A DNA stretch of 64,000 bases from Pseudomonas sp. dw_612 (GTDB lineage Bacteria > Pseudomonadota > Gammaproteobacteria > Pseudomonadales > Pseudomonadaceae). Both the position numbers and the translations under genes were made by a program. A model generated the notes under the pieces. It worked only from the letters and a program-made list of their open reading frames with translations, had not been told where the DNA came from and searched no databases. This document shows, in pieces, positions 36,968 to 46,083 of the stretch (positions within the stretch are counted from its first letter, which is position 1; each line of letters begins with the position of its first letter). The DNA lies in contig NZ_JAAVVC010000023.1 in the NCBI RefSeq assembly GCF_018449725.1, positions 62,001 to 126,000 of the forward strand, written 5' to 3'.

Positions 36968-37882
36968 ATGGCAGGAAGCAGTTTGCTGTTGCTGATCGAT
37001 GACATTGCCGCGGTACTCGACGATGTGGCGTTGATGACCAAAATGGCCACCAAGAAGACCGCCGGCGTGCTCGGTGATGATCTGGCGCTCAACGCCCAGC
37101 AGGTCAGCGGCGTTCGCGCCGAGCGGGAAATCCCGGTGGTATGGGCGGTGGCCAAGGGCTCGTTCCTCAACAAACTGATCCTGGTGCCGTCGGCATTGGC
37201 CATCAGCGTGTTCATTCCGTGGCTGGTCACGCCGTTGTTGATGGTCGGCGGTGCTTACCTGTGCTTTGAGGGTTTCGAGAAACTGGCCCACAAGTTCCTG
37301 CACAGCAAGGCTGAAGATGACGCCGAGCACGCGCAACTGATCGAGGCCGTGGCTGATCCGGCAACCGATCTGGTGGCGTTCGAACAGGACAAGATCAAAG
37401 GCGCGATCCGCACAGACTTCATTCTTTCCGCGGAAATCATCGCCATCACCCTCGGCACCGTGGCCGACGCTTCGCTGACCCAGCAAGTGATCGTGCTGTC
37501 GGGCATCGCCATTGTCATGACCATCGGCGTCTATGGGCTGGTGGCGGGCATCGTCAAACTCGACGACCTGGGCCTGTGGCTCACGCAGAAACCAGGGCAG
37601 ATGGCCAAAAGCATCGGCGGGGCGATCCTGCGCGCGGCACCGTACATGATGAAAAGCCTGTCGGTGATTGGTACGGCGGCGATGTTCCTGGTCGGCGGCG
37701 GGATTCTGACCCACGGCGTGCCGGTGGTGCATCACTGGATTGAAAGCGTTAGTGCGGGGGCGGGTGGTGCCGGGTTTATCGTGCCGACGTTGCTGAATGC
37801 GGTGGCGGGGATTGCGGCGGGGGCTGTGGTGTTGGCTGGTGTGATGCTCGTAAGCAAGATCTGGAAGTCAGTGAAAAGCTGA
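36968..37882 (+). CDS. DUF808 (YedI-like) inner-membrane protein
   Basis: 304 residues of the DUF808 family. The N-terminus [38 protein letters not shown] (residues 3-40) is the family hallmark, followed by about six TM segments and the [16 protein letters not shown] loop. The function of the family is unknown. AAGGAAG precedes the ATG. REP doublet and terminator follow. Confidence 0.9.
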   Translation: MAGSSLLLLIDDIAAVLDDVALMTKMATKKTAGVLGDDLALNAQQVSGVRAEREIPVVWAVAKGSFLNKLILVPSALAISVFIPWLVTPLLMVGGAYLCFEGFEKLAHKFLHSKAEDDAEHAQLIEAVADPATDLVAFEQDKIKGAIRTDFILSAEIIAITLGTVADASLTQQVIVLSGIAIVMTIGVYGLVAGIVKLDDLGLWLTQKPGQMAKSIGGAILRAAPYMMKSLSVIGTAAMFLVGGGILTHGVPVVHHWIESVSAGAGGAGFIVPTLLNAVAGIAAGAVVLAGVMLVSKIWKSVKS

Positions 37883-37900
37883 AGGTCACCACAATCCAAT

Positions 37901-37988
37901 GTGGGAGCGGGCTTGCTCGCGAAAGTGGTGTGTCAGTCAGCATCTCTGTTGAATGTGAAGCTGCCTTCGCGAGCAAGCCCGCTCCCAC
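37901..37988. repeat. REP doublet
   Basis: Forward unit 37901-37923, reverse unit 37966-37988. Confidence 0.93.
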
Positions 37989-38016
37989 AGGGGATTTGTA
38001 GCGAGGTCGGGATATG

Positions 38017-38054
38017 AAAAAGGCCATTCGACTCGCATCGAATGGCCTTTTTTG
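38017..38054. terminator. Bidirectional terminator between DUF808 and mlaA
   Basis: Stem AAGGCCATTCG (38020-38030) / CGAATGGCCTT (38039-38049), with A run on the left and T run on the right. Confidence 0.9.
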
Positions 38055-38066
38055 TTTTCGCTGAAG

Positions 38067-38855
38067 TTACTCGGCGATCTGCAACTTGCGCGACTCGGTG
38101 TAGACGTAACGCACCTTTTCATACTCGAACGGCGAGTTCAACTGACCGTAGCGGAAGCTGGTCTGGTAGCGTTTGTCGACGCCGCGCAGGACCCAGATTT
38201 CCGGGTGGTTGGAGCTGACTTCGGAGACGTTCAGGAAGTTGACCGCGGCTTCACCGGTGTAGTCGACCACCAGGCCTGCGGTGTCGCGCAGGTTGGAGGG
38301 ACCGAGGATCGGCAGGACGAAGTAGGCACCGCCCGGCACGCCGTAGAAGCCCAACGTCTGGCCGAAGTCTTCGCTTTGGCGCGGCAGGCCCATGGCGGTG
38401 GCCGGGTCCCACAGGCCAGCGACGCCGATCGTGGTGTTGAGCAGCAGGCGCGCGGTGGTTTCCAGCGAGCGATGACCCTTGAGCTGCAGCAGGCTGTTGA
38501 GCAGGTTCGGCACGTCACCGAGGTTATTGAAGAAGTTGCTCACACCCGTGCGCACGAAGCTTGGGGTGACGTAGCGATAACCATCGACCACGGGCAGGAA
38601 CACCCATTGGTCGAAGCGGTAGTTGAAGTGGTAGACCCGACGGTTCCACTCTTCCAGCGGGTCATAGACGTTCAGCGCGTTGAGCGTCGAGCGTTCGAAC
38701 TCGCGTTGGTCCAGGCCCGGGTTGAACTTGAGTTTGCTCAGCGGTTCTTTGAACCCGTCGCTACCGACGACAACCGGTGCGTTAGCTTTGCTGTTGTCGG
38801 CATTGGCGACGCCTGCACAGAGTAACGCTGCGATAAGCAGGAGATATTTAGCCAC
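38067..38855 (-). CDS. mlaA: MlaA/VacJ-family outer-membrane lipid-asymmetry protein, apparently not lipidated
   Basis: 262 residues. Typical MlaA motifs are present: DPLEEWNRRVYHFN (residues about 65-78), the VRTGVSNFFNNLGDVPNLLN block and the GPSNLRDTAGLVVD block. MlaA extracts mislocalised phospholipids from the outer leaflet. The signal peptide (about 1-19, ending VANA) is a plain Sec type: Cys13 lies in ALLC, which does not fit a lipobox. Its start overlaps the 3' end of the hydrolase gene by eight bases, so the two are coupled. Confidence 0.9.
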   Translation of the reverse strand: MAKYLLLIAALLCAGVANADNSKANAPVVVGSDGFKEPLSKLKFNPGLDQREFERSTLNALNVYDPLEEWNRRVYHFNYRFDQWVFLPVVDGYRYVTPSFVRTGVSNFFNNLGDVPNLLNSLLQLKGHRSLETTARLLLNTTIGVAGLWDPATAMGLPRQSEDFGQTLGFYGVPGGAYFVLPILGPSNLRDTAGLVVDYTGEAAVNFLNVSEVSSNHPEIWVLRGVDKRYQTSFRYGQLNSPFEYEKVRYVYTESRKLQIAE

Positions 38856-40146
38856 GGAAGAACTCCAGCATGGCGTCGCTGTTGACGCGATAGTTAAGGT
38901 TGCCGCAATGGCCGCCCAATGGGTAAACGGTCAAGCGGTCGCCGAACGTGCGGCGCAGGAAACCCAGGTCGCCAGGGCCGAGGATCACGTCATCGGCGTT
39001 GTGCATGACCGAGATTTTCGGGCTGTCATGCAGGTAATCCTTCAGCGCATACAAACTTACCTGGTCGATCAGTTGCAGCAGGCTGCCGCCGTCGGTGCGG
39101 GCGCGCCACATCGGGATGACTTGCTCGGTGATGTAGCAGTCGAAGTCGCACTGCAGCGCACGCTTGAGGAACGGCGTGAGGCTGGTGCCTTCGGTAATCG
39201 GGTATTTCGGCGGGGTGATCAGGCCACGGCGGTTGATCAGGTCCGAGGTAAAGGCGATATCGGCCGCCGAGAAGCGGAACGAGGTGCCGATCAGCATGGC
39301 CATCTGTTCGTTGGTCAGGTGCTGCTTGGACTGCTGGAAGTCATAGAGCAGGGCATCGTTGAGGTCGATGTAGCCTTTTTGCTGGAAGTAGCGGGTCAGT
39401 TTGTTCAGCACCAGTTCATAGAAGGTGGTGCTGTTGTTGATGCCCTTGACCTCGGTTTGCACCAGCTTGTCGAGGTTGGTGATCGAGGTGTAGAGGTTGA
39501 CTGGCGGGTTGAGCAGCAAGACTTTCTTGAAGTTGAAGCTGCGACGGGTTTCGTCCAGGTGTGCGACGAACGCGGCATCCAGTGCGCCCAGGCTGTAGCC
39601 GGTCAAGTAGTAGTCGGTGACCGGCGTCTTCGGGTTTTGCGCCCGCACGGCCTGCATCACCCGGTACATGTCTTCGGCGTCTTCCTTGGTGATACCGGGC
39701 GTGGCGAAGCGTGAAGCGGCGCTCATGAAGTCGAAGCTGGTGGGCGACGACAGTTGCACCACGTGGTAGCCAGCCTTGTAATAGAGCTTTTTCAGGTATT
39801 CGTTGAGGCTGCTGTCATAGCGCGCGCCGGTGCCGGCGATCAGGAAAATCAGCGGGGCGGCGTGATCCTGAGTGGCGATGCGGTAGGTGAGTTTCTTCAC
39901 CGCCCAGAAGTTGTCCGGCAGGCTGAATTCACGCTCCGGGCGCAACCGCACGCTGCGGTCCTGCTGATTGATGTCTTCGTTGGCCGGCAACTCCGGGCGC
40001 AATTCCGGTGGAGTCGTGGCAATGGTCGCCTCGAACGGGTTGGTCAAGGGGTAGCCATAGCTGGCGGCGTCGATGTCGACCGCCAGTGCGGACGCACTCA
40101 AAATAAGGCCGCCAAACAGGGCGGCGAAGCGCAAGGAACGGAGCAT
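38848..40146 (-). CDS. Secreted alpha/beta-hydrolase coupled to mlaA
   Basis: 432 residues with a signal peptide (about 1-22). The alpha/beta-hydrolase nucleophile elbow GYSLG puts the catalytic Ser at residue 185. A possible acid lies in HNADDVILGP and the histidine in LGGHCGNL near the C-terminus. No kinase motif is present. The substrate is unknown; overlap with mlaA suggests a cell-envelope lipid role. Confidence 0.8.
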   Translation of the reverse strand: MLRSLRFAALFGGLILSASALAVDIDAASYGYPLTNPFEATIATTPPELRPELPANEDINQQDRSVRLRPEREFSLPDNFWAVKKLTYRIATQDHAAPLIFLIAGTGARYDSSLNEYLKKLYYKAGYHVVQLSSPTSFDFMSAASRFATPGITKEDAEDMYRVMQAVRAQNPKTPVTDYYLTGYSLGALDAAFVAHLDETRRSFNFKKVLLLNPPVNLYTSITNLDKLVQTEVKGINNSTTFYELVLNKLTRYFQQKGYIDLNDALLYDFQQSKQHLTNEQMAMLIGTSFRFSAADIAFTSDLINRRGLITPPKYPITEGTSLTPFLKRALQCDFDCYITEQVIPMWRARTDGGSLLQLIDQVSLYALKDYLHDSPKISVMHNADDVILGPGDLGFLRRTFGDRLTVYPLGGHCGNLNYRVNSDAMLEFFRG

Positions 40147-40370
40147 GACTAGATCCCTTAGAAAAAGGTGCCGAATGAGGTTCGCAGGCTATGACCACGG
40201 GGTTTGCGCCAAAGTGCCATGGATCGGCACCAATCAGGGCTTAATTCGGAGTAATAGTAGCTGGACGATACACTTTGCAGTGATTCGCTGCCCAGTTAAC
40301 TGTTGTTAACACTTGTATAAGGCCGCCGGGCGATTAAGCTGGCCGCCGTTTTCGTTAATTGGAGTGCTTC

Positions 40371-40739
40371 ATGTCCCGCCGTCTGCCCGTGATTCTGCTG
40401 CTTGTTTTGCTGCCTTTATGGCTGGCCGCCAGTTATGGCGCGCGTTATGGCTTTATGGAGGATGCGCAATGGGTCGGCCTCTGCGTGGACGAAGCGAGCC
40501 GTTGGGAATGCCAGGTCCGGTCGAACCTCGGGCTGATGATTCACTTCAAGGTATTGGGTTGGGGCGCATTGGCCGCGGCGGTCATCGGGTTTGTGGTGCC
40601 GGGCCGGGCAGGGTGGTGGCTGGCGGTGTTGGCCCTGGTGCTGGGGTTCCCGGCGTTGGCGTTGTACAACACGACATTGGCGGTGTTTGCGGTGGTGATT
40701 GCTGCTCTGCGTCTGGTACGGGATTCTCGTAGCGCCTGA
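40371..40739 (+). CDS. Small inner-membrane protein of unknown function
   Basis: 122 residues: a hydrophobic N-terminal segment, a short periplasmic-type stretch with two Cys (GLCVDEASRWECQ), then two or three TM helices. No recognised family. ATG 40371 has GGAG seven bases upstream. It is a lone gene between the hydrolase/mlaA pair and the GH17 gene, followed by an inverted repeat. Confidence 0.7.
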   Translation: MSRRLPVILLLVLLPLWLAASYGARYGFMEDAQWVGLCVDEASRWECQVRSNLGLMIHFKVLGWGALAAAVIGFVVPGRAGWWLAVLALVLGFPALALYNTTLAVFAVVIAALRLVRDSRSA

Positions 40740-40743
40740 TAGA

Positions 40744-40818
40744 AAAAGATCGCAGCCTTCGGCAGCTCCTACATGGAATGTGTATCCCTGTAGGAGCTGC
40801 CGAAGGCTGCGATCTTTT
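40744..40818. repeat. Perfect 30-bp inverted repeat (GATCGCAGCC family)
   Basis: Left arm 40744-40773 and right arm 40789-40818 are exact inverse copies with a 15-base loop. The sequence matches the 26063-26158 element. It lies between two convergent genes and could also terminate transcription. Confidence 0.93.
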
Positions 40819-40834
40819 GATTTTGCTTTGTCGA

Positions 40835-42388
40835 TTAACCTTTGCGAACCCGCAAACAACGCCACAACGCGGCCACCATCAACACACTCACCAGCGCCCA
40901 CCCCCAGGCCTGTTGATTCTGCAACCCTTCACGAAACAACTGCGGCGCAATGCCGGCGCCGATGATGAAGGTCAGCAAAGCAATCTCCCGGCGCGGCACA
41001 CTCACTGGACGGCACAGATACACCAGCGCCGGCAGGATAAACGCGACGCTCGGGAAGCTGCGATAACGCGGGTCGAACACCAACTCCAGCATCATCACCG
41101 CCGCCGCAAAGCCTGCCGCTGCCACCAGCCAACCCGCCCGACGTTCCAGCACATTGAACGCGCGTTCACGCCAACCACTGCGAGCGCTCAACGTCAACGC
41201 AGCATGGGCCAACACCACCAAATTCAATGTCGTCAGCAAACCAACCCACAGCCATTCACTGGCAAACCGCGTGGTGACTCGCGCCAGATCGCCCCAAGCC
41301 CCGATCGAGCAGGCTGCCAGCGCACCCAGCAGCGGCACGACTAGCGCTGCACGCGTACTGCGAACCCGACCACCCAGCAGCAAGGTGCCGAGGAAGATCA
41401 CGCCGCCCACCGCCAGCCATTGCGACCAGTACGGCACGTTCGTCACCGGACCGGCCAGCACGCCTTTGTCCTGGCGATCGGCATCAAACAGCCCCCAGTA
41501 ACCACCGACCGCACCTTCGCTGGCGCGTTTCCACGGCTGGTCAAAGGCTTCGATCAGGTTGTAATGCCAGCCTTGCTGTTCGGCCATGGCGACAAAACCC
41601 CGAATGAACTTGGCTTCGTTGACCCGGCTCGGCAGCGCGGTTTCACGCTGGCGACCTTCGCTCGGCCAGCCGGTTTCGCCGATCAGCACGTCCTTGGGCG
41701 CGAACTTGTTACCGAACACCTGACGCACTTCGGCCACGTGTTGCAACGCCGCGTCGATGTTCGACGGGTCATCTTCCCAGTACGGCAGCAAATGAATGGT
41801 CAGGAAATCCACCGCTGGGGCGATTTCCGGGTGCTTGAGCCAGAATTCCCAGACATCAGCGTAGGTGACCGGCTGTTTGATCTGGCCTTTGACCTGATTG
41901 ATCAGCTTCGCCAGTTGTGCGCCGGTGACTTCCTTGCGCAGCAACGCTTCGTTGCCGACGATCACCGAGGTCACCACATCCGGGTTCGCGTTGGCCGAGG
42001 CGATCAGCAGGTCGACTTCCTTGGCGGTGTCCACCGGGTTGCTGTTGACCCAGGCGCCGATCATCAACTTCAACCCGTGCTTGCGCGCCAGGTCGGGCAG
42101 GGCTTCGAGGCCGGTCATGGAATAGGTGCGGATGCATTCGAAGCTTTTGGCCAGCAGCGCGAGGTCGGCGTCCATGCGCTCCGGGCGCAGTTTGAACGGC
42201 TGGTCGAATGGCGATTGGTCTTTGTCGAACGGGGTGTAGGACGCGCATTGCAACTTGTGCGTGGCGCTGGCTACGTCCGGCAGGATCACCGGTTTGCCGA
42301 GGCCGTACCAGAAGCCACCGAGGGCGAACACACCCAGCAGGCAGGCGAAAAGATAAGCCAGAAAAGGAAAGCGTGATGTCGCGGGCAT
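40835..42388 (-). CDS. GH17-type glucan enzyme with C-terminal multi-TM domain
   Basis: 517 residues: an N-terminal TM (about 8-28), a GH17 beta-1,3-glucanase-like barrel (about 45-325) with acid Glu147 in VIVGNEALL and nucleophile Glu238 in LIGETGWPSEG, then about eight to nine TM helices to the end. Such proteins are called beta-(1,6)/(1,3)-glucan synthases in Pseudomonas and may remodel cyclic or branched glucans by transglycosylation. No GT2 domain is present. ATG 42388 is taken as the start; the ribosome binding site is weak and the frame stays open upstream. Confidence 0.82.
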   Translation of the reverse strand: MPATSRFPFLAYLFACLLGVFALGGFWYGLGKPVILPDVASATHKLQCASYTPFDKDQSPFDQPFKLRPERMDADLALLAKSFECIRTYSMTGLEALPDLARKHGLKLMIGAWVNSNPVDTAKEVDLLIASANANPDVVTSVIVGNEALLRKEVTGAQLAKLINQVKGQIKQPVTYADVWEFWLKHPEIAPAVDFLTIHLLPYWEDDPSNIDAALQHVAEVRQVFGNKFAPKDVLIGETGWPSEGRQRETALPSRVNEAKFIRGFVAMAEQQGWHYNLIEAFDQPWKRASEGAVGGYWGLFDADRQDKGVLAGPVTNVPYWSQWLAVGGVIFLGTLLLGGRVRSTRAALVVPLLGALAACSIGAWGDLARVTTRFASEWLWVGLLTTLNLVVLAHAALTLSARSGWRERAFNVLERRAGWLVAAAGFAAAVMMLELVFDPRYRSFPSVAFILPALVYLCRPVSVPRREIALLTFIIGAGIAPQLFREGLQNQQAWGWALVSVLMVAALWRCLRVRKG

Positions 42389-42717
42389 GGTCAGGCCGTC
42401 TGGGAGCAAAGGCGCGCATGTTACCTGTATTTGCCCCGGGCTTGGGCCCTTGCATGATTTTGACATGCAAAGTTCGGGCGGATCGGGCGGGGTGTTTAGG
42501 GCGCTCACGATTAATGGCGTTCTGATGTCGTTTCTCGATGCCTTGAGGTCGCTGGCAGCACAGGTCGCTGTTGTCGTGAGGTTGATTATCGAAGCGTCAG
42601 TACTCCGCTGATTTTTGAACGAGTTTGCGGTGAGGCGTGAAGGGGGCGCTGTGCACCATAACAATACGTTGACGCCGCTCGGCATCCGTCGGGCGCAGCA
42701 CTTTCGGGGAAGTAACG
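42389..42717. other. Intergenic spacer with no recognised gene
   Basis: 329 bases between the divergent GH17 and OpuAC-type genes. I see the OpuAC ribosome binding site (GGGGAAG near 42706-42712) and no convincing hairpin, terminator, RNA gene or coding frame. It must hold both promoters. Confidence 0.5.
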
Positions 42718-43569
42718 ATGAAGATGCGACGACTTTTAGGCGCGAGTGCCGCTTTGGTACTTGCGATCGGCTCCACATTCGCCAATGCCGAGAGCAAAAC
42801 CCTGAGCATCGGTTACGTTGACGGCTGGTCCGACAGCGTTGCGACCACCCACGTGGCCGCCGAAGTGATCAAGCAGAAACTCGGTTATGACGTGAAGCTG
42901 CAAGCCGTCGCCACCGGGATCATGTGGCAGGGTGTAGCCACCGGCAAACTCGACGCCATGCTGTCGGCCTGGCTGCCAGTGACCCACGGCGAATACTGGA
43001 CCAAGAACAAGGATCAGGTCGTCGATTACGGCCCGAACTTCAAGGACGCAAAAATCGGCCTGATCGTGCCGGAGTATGTAAAAGCCAAGACCATCGACGA
43101 TCTGAAAACCGATGACAGCTTCAAGGGCCGCATCGTGGGCATTGACGCCGGTTCGGGCGTGATGCTCAAGACTGACCAGGCGATCAAGGACTACGGCTTG
43201 ACCAACTACACCCTCAAGGCCAGTTCTGGCGCCGGCATGATCGCCGAGCTGACCCGTGCCGAGAAGAAAAACGAATCCATCGCCGTCACCGGTTGGGTGC
43301 CGCACTGGATGTTCGCCAAGTGGAAACTGCGCTTCCTCGACGATCCGAAAGGCGTGTATGGCGCAGCTGAAACTGTAAACAGCATCGGCAGCAAAGAACT
43401 GGCGACCAAAGCGCCGGAAGTGGCCAAGTTCCTGAAAAACTTCCAGTGGGCGTCGAAAGACGAAATCGGCGAAGTCATGTTGGCGATTCAGGACGGTGCC
43501 AAACCTGAAGCCGCTGCCAAGGATTGGGTTGCAAAACACCCGGACCGCGTTGCCGAATGGATCAAGTGA
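42718..43569 (+). CDS. OpuAC-type glycine betaine/quaternary amine-binding protein
   Basis: 283 residues with a signal peptide (about 1-24, ending ANA). The mature protein has the OpuAC/ProX cluster F fold with Trp-rich ligand-box candidates (DGWSDSVATTHV, LSAWLPVTHGEYW, VTGWVPHWMFAKWKL). It most resembles CaiX/CbcX-type orphan binding proteins that feed a shared Cbc transporter. No permease or ATPase is adjacent. A clear terminator follows. Confidence 0.88.
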   Translation: MKMRRLLGASAALVLAIGSTFANAESKTLSIGYVDGWSDSVATTHVAAEVIKQKLGYDVKLQAVATGIMWQGVATGKLDAMLSAWLPVTHGEYWTKNKDQVVDYGPNFKDAKIGLIVPEYVKAKTIDDLKTDDSFKGRIVGIDAGSGVMLKTDQAIKDYGLTNYTLKASSGAGMIAELTRAEKKNESIAVTGWVPHWMFAKWKLRFLDDPKGVYGAAETVNSIGSKELATKAPEVAKFLKNFQWASKDEIGEVMLAIQDGAKPEAAAKDWVAKHPDRVAEWIK

Positions 43570-43600
43570 TTTGATCGCAAGCGTCTAGTCCGTACCTCTC

Positions 43601-43640
43601 AAGGCCCCTTGGCATAACTGCCAAGGGGCCTTTTGTTTTT
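43601..43640 (+). terminator. Rho-independent terminator
   Basis: Stem AAGGCCCCTTGG (43601-43612) / CCAAGGGGCCTT (43621-43632) followed by TTGTTTTT. Confidence 0.95.
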
Positions 43641-43644
43641 CCCT

Positions 43645-43732
43645 GTGGGAGCGGGCTTGCTCGCGAAGGCGGCGTGTCAGTCAGCGTAGATGTTGATTGA
43701 CCCACCGCCTTCGCGAGCAAGCCCGCTCCCAC
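43645..43732. repeat. REP doublet
   Basis: Forward unit 43645-43667, reverse unit 43710-43732, between the terminator and yjcH. Confidence 0.93.
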
Positions 43733-43863
43733 ATTGTTTAATGCATGCTGAAAAATGGCGATTCTGTCATGTCGTTCTAATACTAAGGTCGTCTGGAACC
43801 CGTCCCGCAGCCGCATAAAGTGGCTACGTTCTAACAATAATCTGTGCTGCGAGGATAAAAACA

Positions 43864-44175
43864 ATGAACGACAGCATTTACCTCTCGATTCAAAACAGCC
43901 CGCGCTTCAAGGAGCTGGTCAGAAAGCGAGAAAAGTTCGCCTGGATTCTTTCGGCGATCATGCTTGGGCTCTACTCCGGATTCATCCTTTTGATTGCTTA
44001 CGGGCCGCATATTCTCGGGGCGAAAATCAGTCCTGAGTCTTCGATTACCTGGGGGATACCGATTGGTGTCGGGCTGATTCTCTCGGCCTTTATCCTGACT
44101 GCAATCTATGTACGACGCGCCAATGGCGAATTCGACGACCTGAACAGTGCGATTCTCAAGGAGGCTCAGCAATGA
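43864..44175 (+). CDS. yjcH: DUF485 family protein (YjcH)
   Basis: 103 residues, two TM helices (about 28-50 and 60-83) and the DUF485 signature [16 protein letters not shown]. It is paired with actP throughout gamma-proteobacteria and overlaps its start by four bases, so it probably acts with the acetate carrier. GAGG lies upstream. Confidence 0.92.
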   Translation: MNDSIYLSIQNSPRFKELVRKREKFAWILSAIMLGLYSGFILLIAYGPHILGAKISPESSITWGIPIGVGLILSAFILTAIYVRRANGEFDDLNSAILKEAQQ

Positions 44176-45830
44176 TCCGGCGTCTAATGGCTCTATTGAG
44201 CATCGCAGCCTTTGCACCTGGCGCCTGGGCGGCTGAAGCCCTGACCGGCGAAGTGCACAAACAACCGCTCAACGTGTCCGCGATCCTGATGTTCGTCGCG
44301 TTCGTGGGCTTGACCCTATGCATCACCTACTGGGCCTCCAAACGCAACAATTCGGCGGCAGACTACTACGCGGCTGGCGGCAAGATCACCGGTTTCCAGA
44401 ACGGTCTGGCGATTGCCGGTGACTACATGTCCGCGGCGTCCTTCCTGGGTATTTCCGCCCTGGTGTTCACCTCCGGCTACGATGGCCTGATCTACTCGAT
44501 CGGCTTCCTGGTGGGCTGGCCGATCATTCTGTTCCTGATCGCCGAACGCCTGCGTAACCTGGGTAAATACACCTTTGCCGACGTGGCGTCCTACCGCCTC
44601 GGGCAAACCCAGATCCGCACGCTGTCCGCTTGCGGTTCGCTGGTGGTCGTGGCGTTCTACCTGATCGCGCAAATGGTCGGTGCCGGCAAGCTGATCCAGC
44701 TGCTGTTCGGCCTCGACTACTACGTGGCGGTGATCCTGGTCGGTATCCTGATGTGCATGTACGTGTTGTTCGGCGGCATGCTGGCGACCACGTGGGTGCA
44801 GATCATCAAGGCTGTGTTGCTGTTGTCCGGTGCCTCGTTCATGGCGCTGATGGTGATGAAACACGTCAACTTCGATTTCAACATGCTGTTCTCCGAGGCG
44901 ATCAAGGTTCACCCTAAAGGTGAAGCGATCATGAGCCCGGGCGGGCTGGTGAAAGATCCGATCTCGGCGTTCTCCCTGGGCCTGGCACTGATGTTCGGTA
45001 CCGCTGGCTTGCCGCACATTCTGATGCGCTTCTTCACCGTGAGCGACGCAAAAGAAGCGCGTAAAAGCGTGCTGTATGCCACTGGCTTCATCGGCTACTT
45101 CTACATTCTGACCTTCATCATCGGCTTCGGCGCGATCCTGCTGGTCAGCACCAACCCGGCCTTCAAAGACGCGGCCGGCGCGCTGTTGGGCGGCAACAAC
45201 ATGGCGGCGGTGCACTTGGCCAACGCGGTGGGCGGCAGTATTTTCCTGGGCTTCATCTCGGCGGTAGCGTTCGCGACCATTCTGGCAGTGGTTGCCGGTC
45301 TGACCCTGGCGGGCGCGACGGCGGTGTCTCACGACCTGTACGCCAGCGTGATCAAGAAGGGCAAGGCCAACGACAAGGATGAGATTCGCGTGTCGAAAAT
45401 CACCACCGTTGCCCTGGGCGTGTTGGCGATTGGTCTGGGCATTCTGTTCGAAAGCCAGAACATTGCGTTCATGGTGGGCCTGGCGTTCTCCATCGCGGCG
45501 AGCTGTAACTTCCCGGTGCTGTTGCTTTCCATGTACTGGAAGAAACTGACGACGCGTGGCGCGATGATCGGCGGCTGGTTGGGTCTGGTGAGTGCTGTGG
45601 GCTTGATGGTGCTTGGGCCGACCATCTGGGTGCAGATTCTGCATCACGAGAAGGCGATCTTCCCGTACGAGTACCCGGCGCTGTTCTCGATGGCGATTGC
45701 GTTTGTCGGGATCTGGTTCTTCTCGATCACTGACAAGTCTGCTGCGGCCGACAATGAGCGGGCGTTGTTCTTCCCGCAATTTGTGCGCTCGCAGACTGGG
45801 TTGGGGGCGAGCGGGGCGGTTTCGCACTAA
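44172..45830 (+). CDS. actP: ActP, acetate/cation symporter
   Basis: 552 residues of the sodium:solute symporter family with a signal-like N-terminus and about 13-14 TM helices. Family motifs include [17 protein letters not shown] and [15 protein letters not shown]. It imports acetate and short monocarboxylates. yjcH precedes it in the same operon; acs is not in the window. A terminator follows. Confidence 0.95.
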   Translation: MIRRLMALLSIAAFAPGAWAAEALTGEVHKQPLNVSAILMFVAFVGLTLCITYWASKRNNSAADYYAAGGKITGFQNGLAIAGDYMSAASFLGISALVFTSGYDGLIYSIGFLVGWPIILFLIAERLRNLGKYTFADVASYRLGQTQIRTLSACGSLVVVAFYLIAQMVGAGKLIQLLFGLDYYVAVILVGILMCMYVLFGGMLATTWVQIIKAVLLLSGASFMALMVMKHVNFDFNMLFSEAIKVHPKGEAIMSPGGLVKDPISAFSLGLALMFGTAGLPHILMRFFTVSDAKEARKSVLYATGFIGYFYILTFIIGFGAILLVSTNPAFKDAAGALLGGNNMAAVHLANAVGGSIFLGFISAVAFATILAVVAGLTLAGATAVSHDLYASVIKKGKANDKDEIRVSKITTVALGVLAIGLGILFESQNIAFMVGLAFSIAASCNFPVLLLSMYWKKLTTRGAMIGGWLGLVSAVGLMVLGPTIWVQILHHEKAIFPYEYPALFSMAIAFVGIWFFSITDKSAAADNERALFFPQFVRSQTGLGASGAVSH

Positions 45831-45859
45831 GGCTTTTATATAAGCTGCGCTAAATGGAA

Positions 45860-45893
45860 ATGCCCCGGTCGAGAGATCGGGGCATTTTTTTTG
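45860..45893 (+). terminator. Terminator after actP
   Basis: Stem ATGCCCCG (45860-45867) / CGGGGCAT (45878-45885) with a run of eight T. Confidence 0.93.
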
Positions 45894-46028
45894 TGGGCGG
45901 TTATCGGACTTTGCGATGGCGGCGTCTCTCTTGCGGGATGTATACGACTCAAAATGGTGTGAGCTGGCTTGCCTGCGAAGGCGGCCTTATAGCCGACCTG
46001 TCTTTCGCGGATGTACACCGATCAAACT

Positions 46029-46050
46029 GTGGGAGCGAGCTTGCTCGCGA
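46029..46050 (+). repeat. Single REP-like unit
   Basis: GTGGGAGCGAGCTTGCTCG-type unit without an inverse partner nearby. The rest of 45894-46083 shows no gene. Confidence 0.8.
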
Positions 46051-46083
46051 TGAGGGCAGTTGGATCGGCCTATTTTTTGGATT

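Noticed and set aside
43793-43810. Possible sigma54 promoter upstream of yjcH-actP (TGGAAC...CCGCA)
   Set aside because: The GG and GC are ten bases apart as required, but the -12 element lacks TT and the -24 has a mismatch. It is too weak to call without a start-site map.
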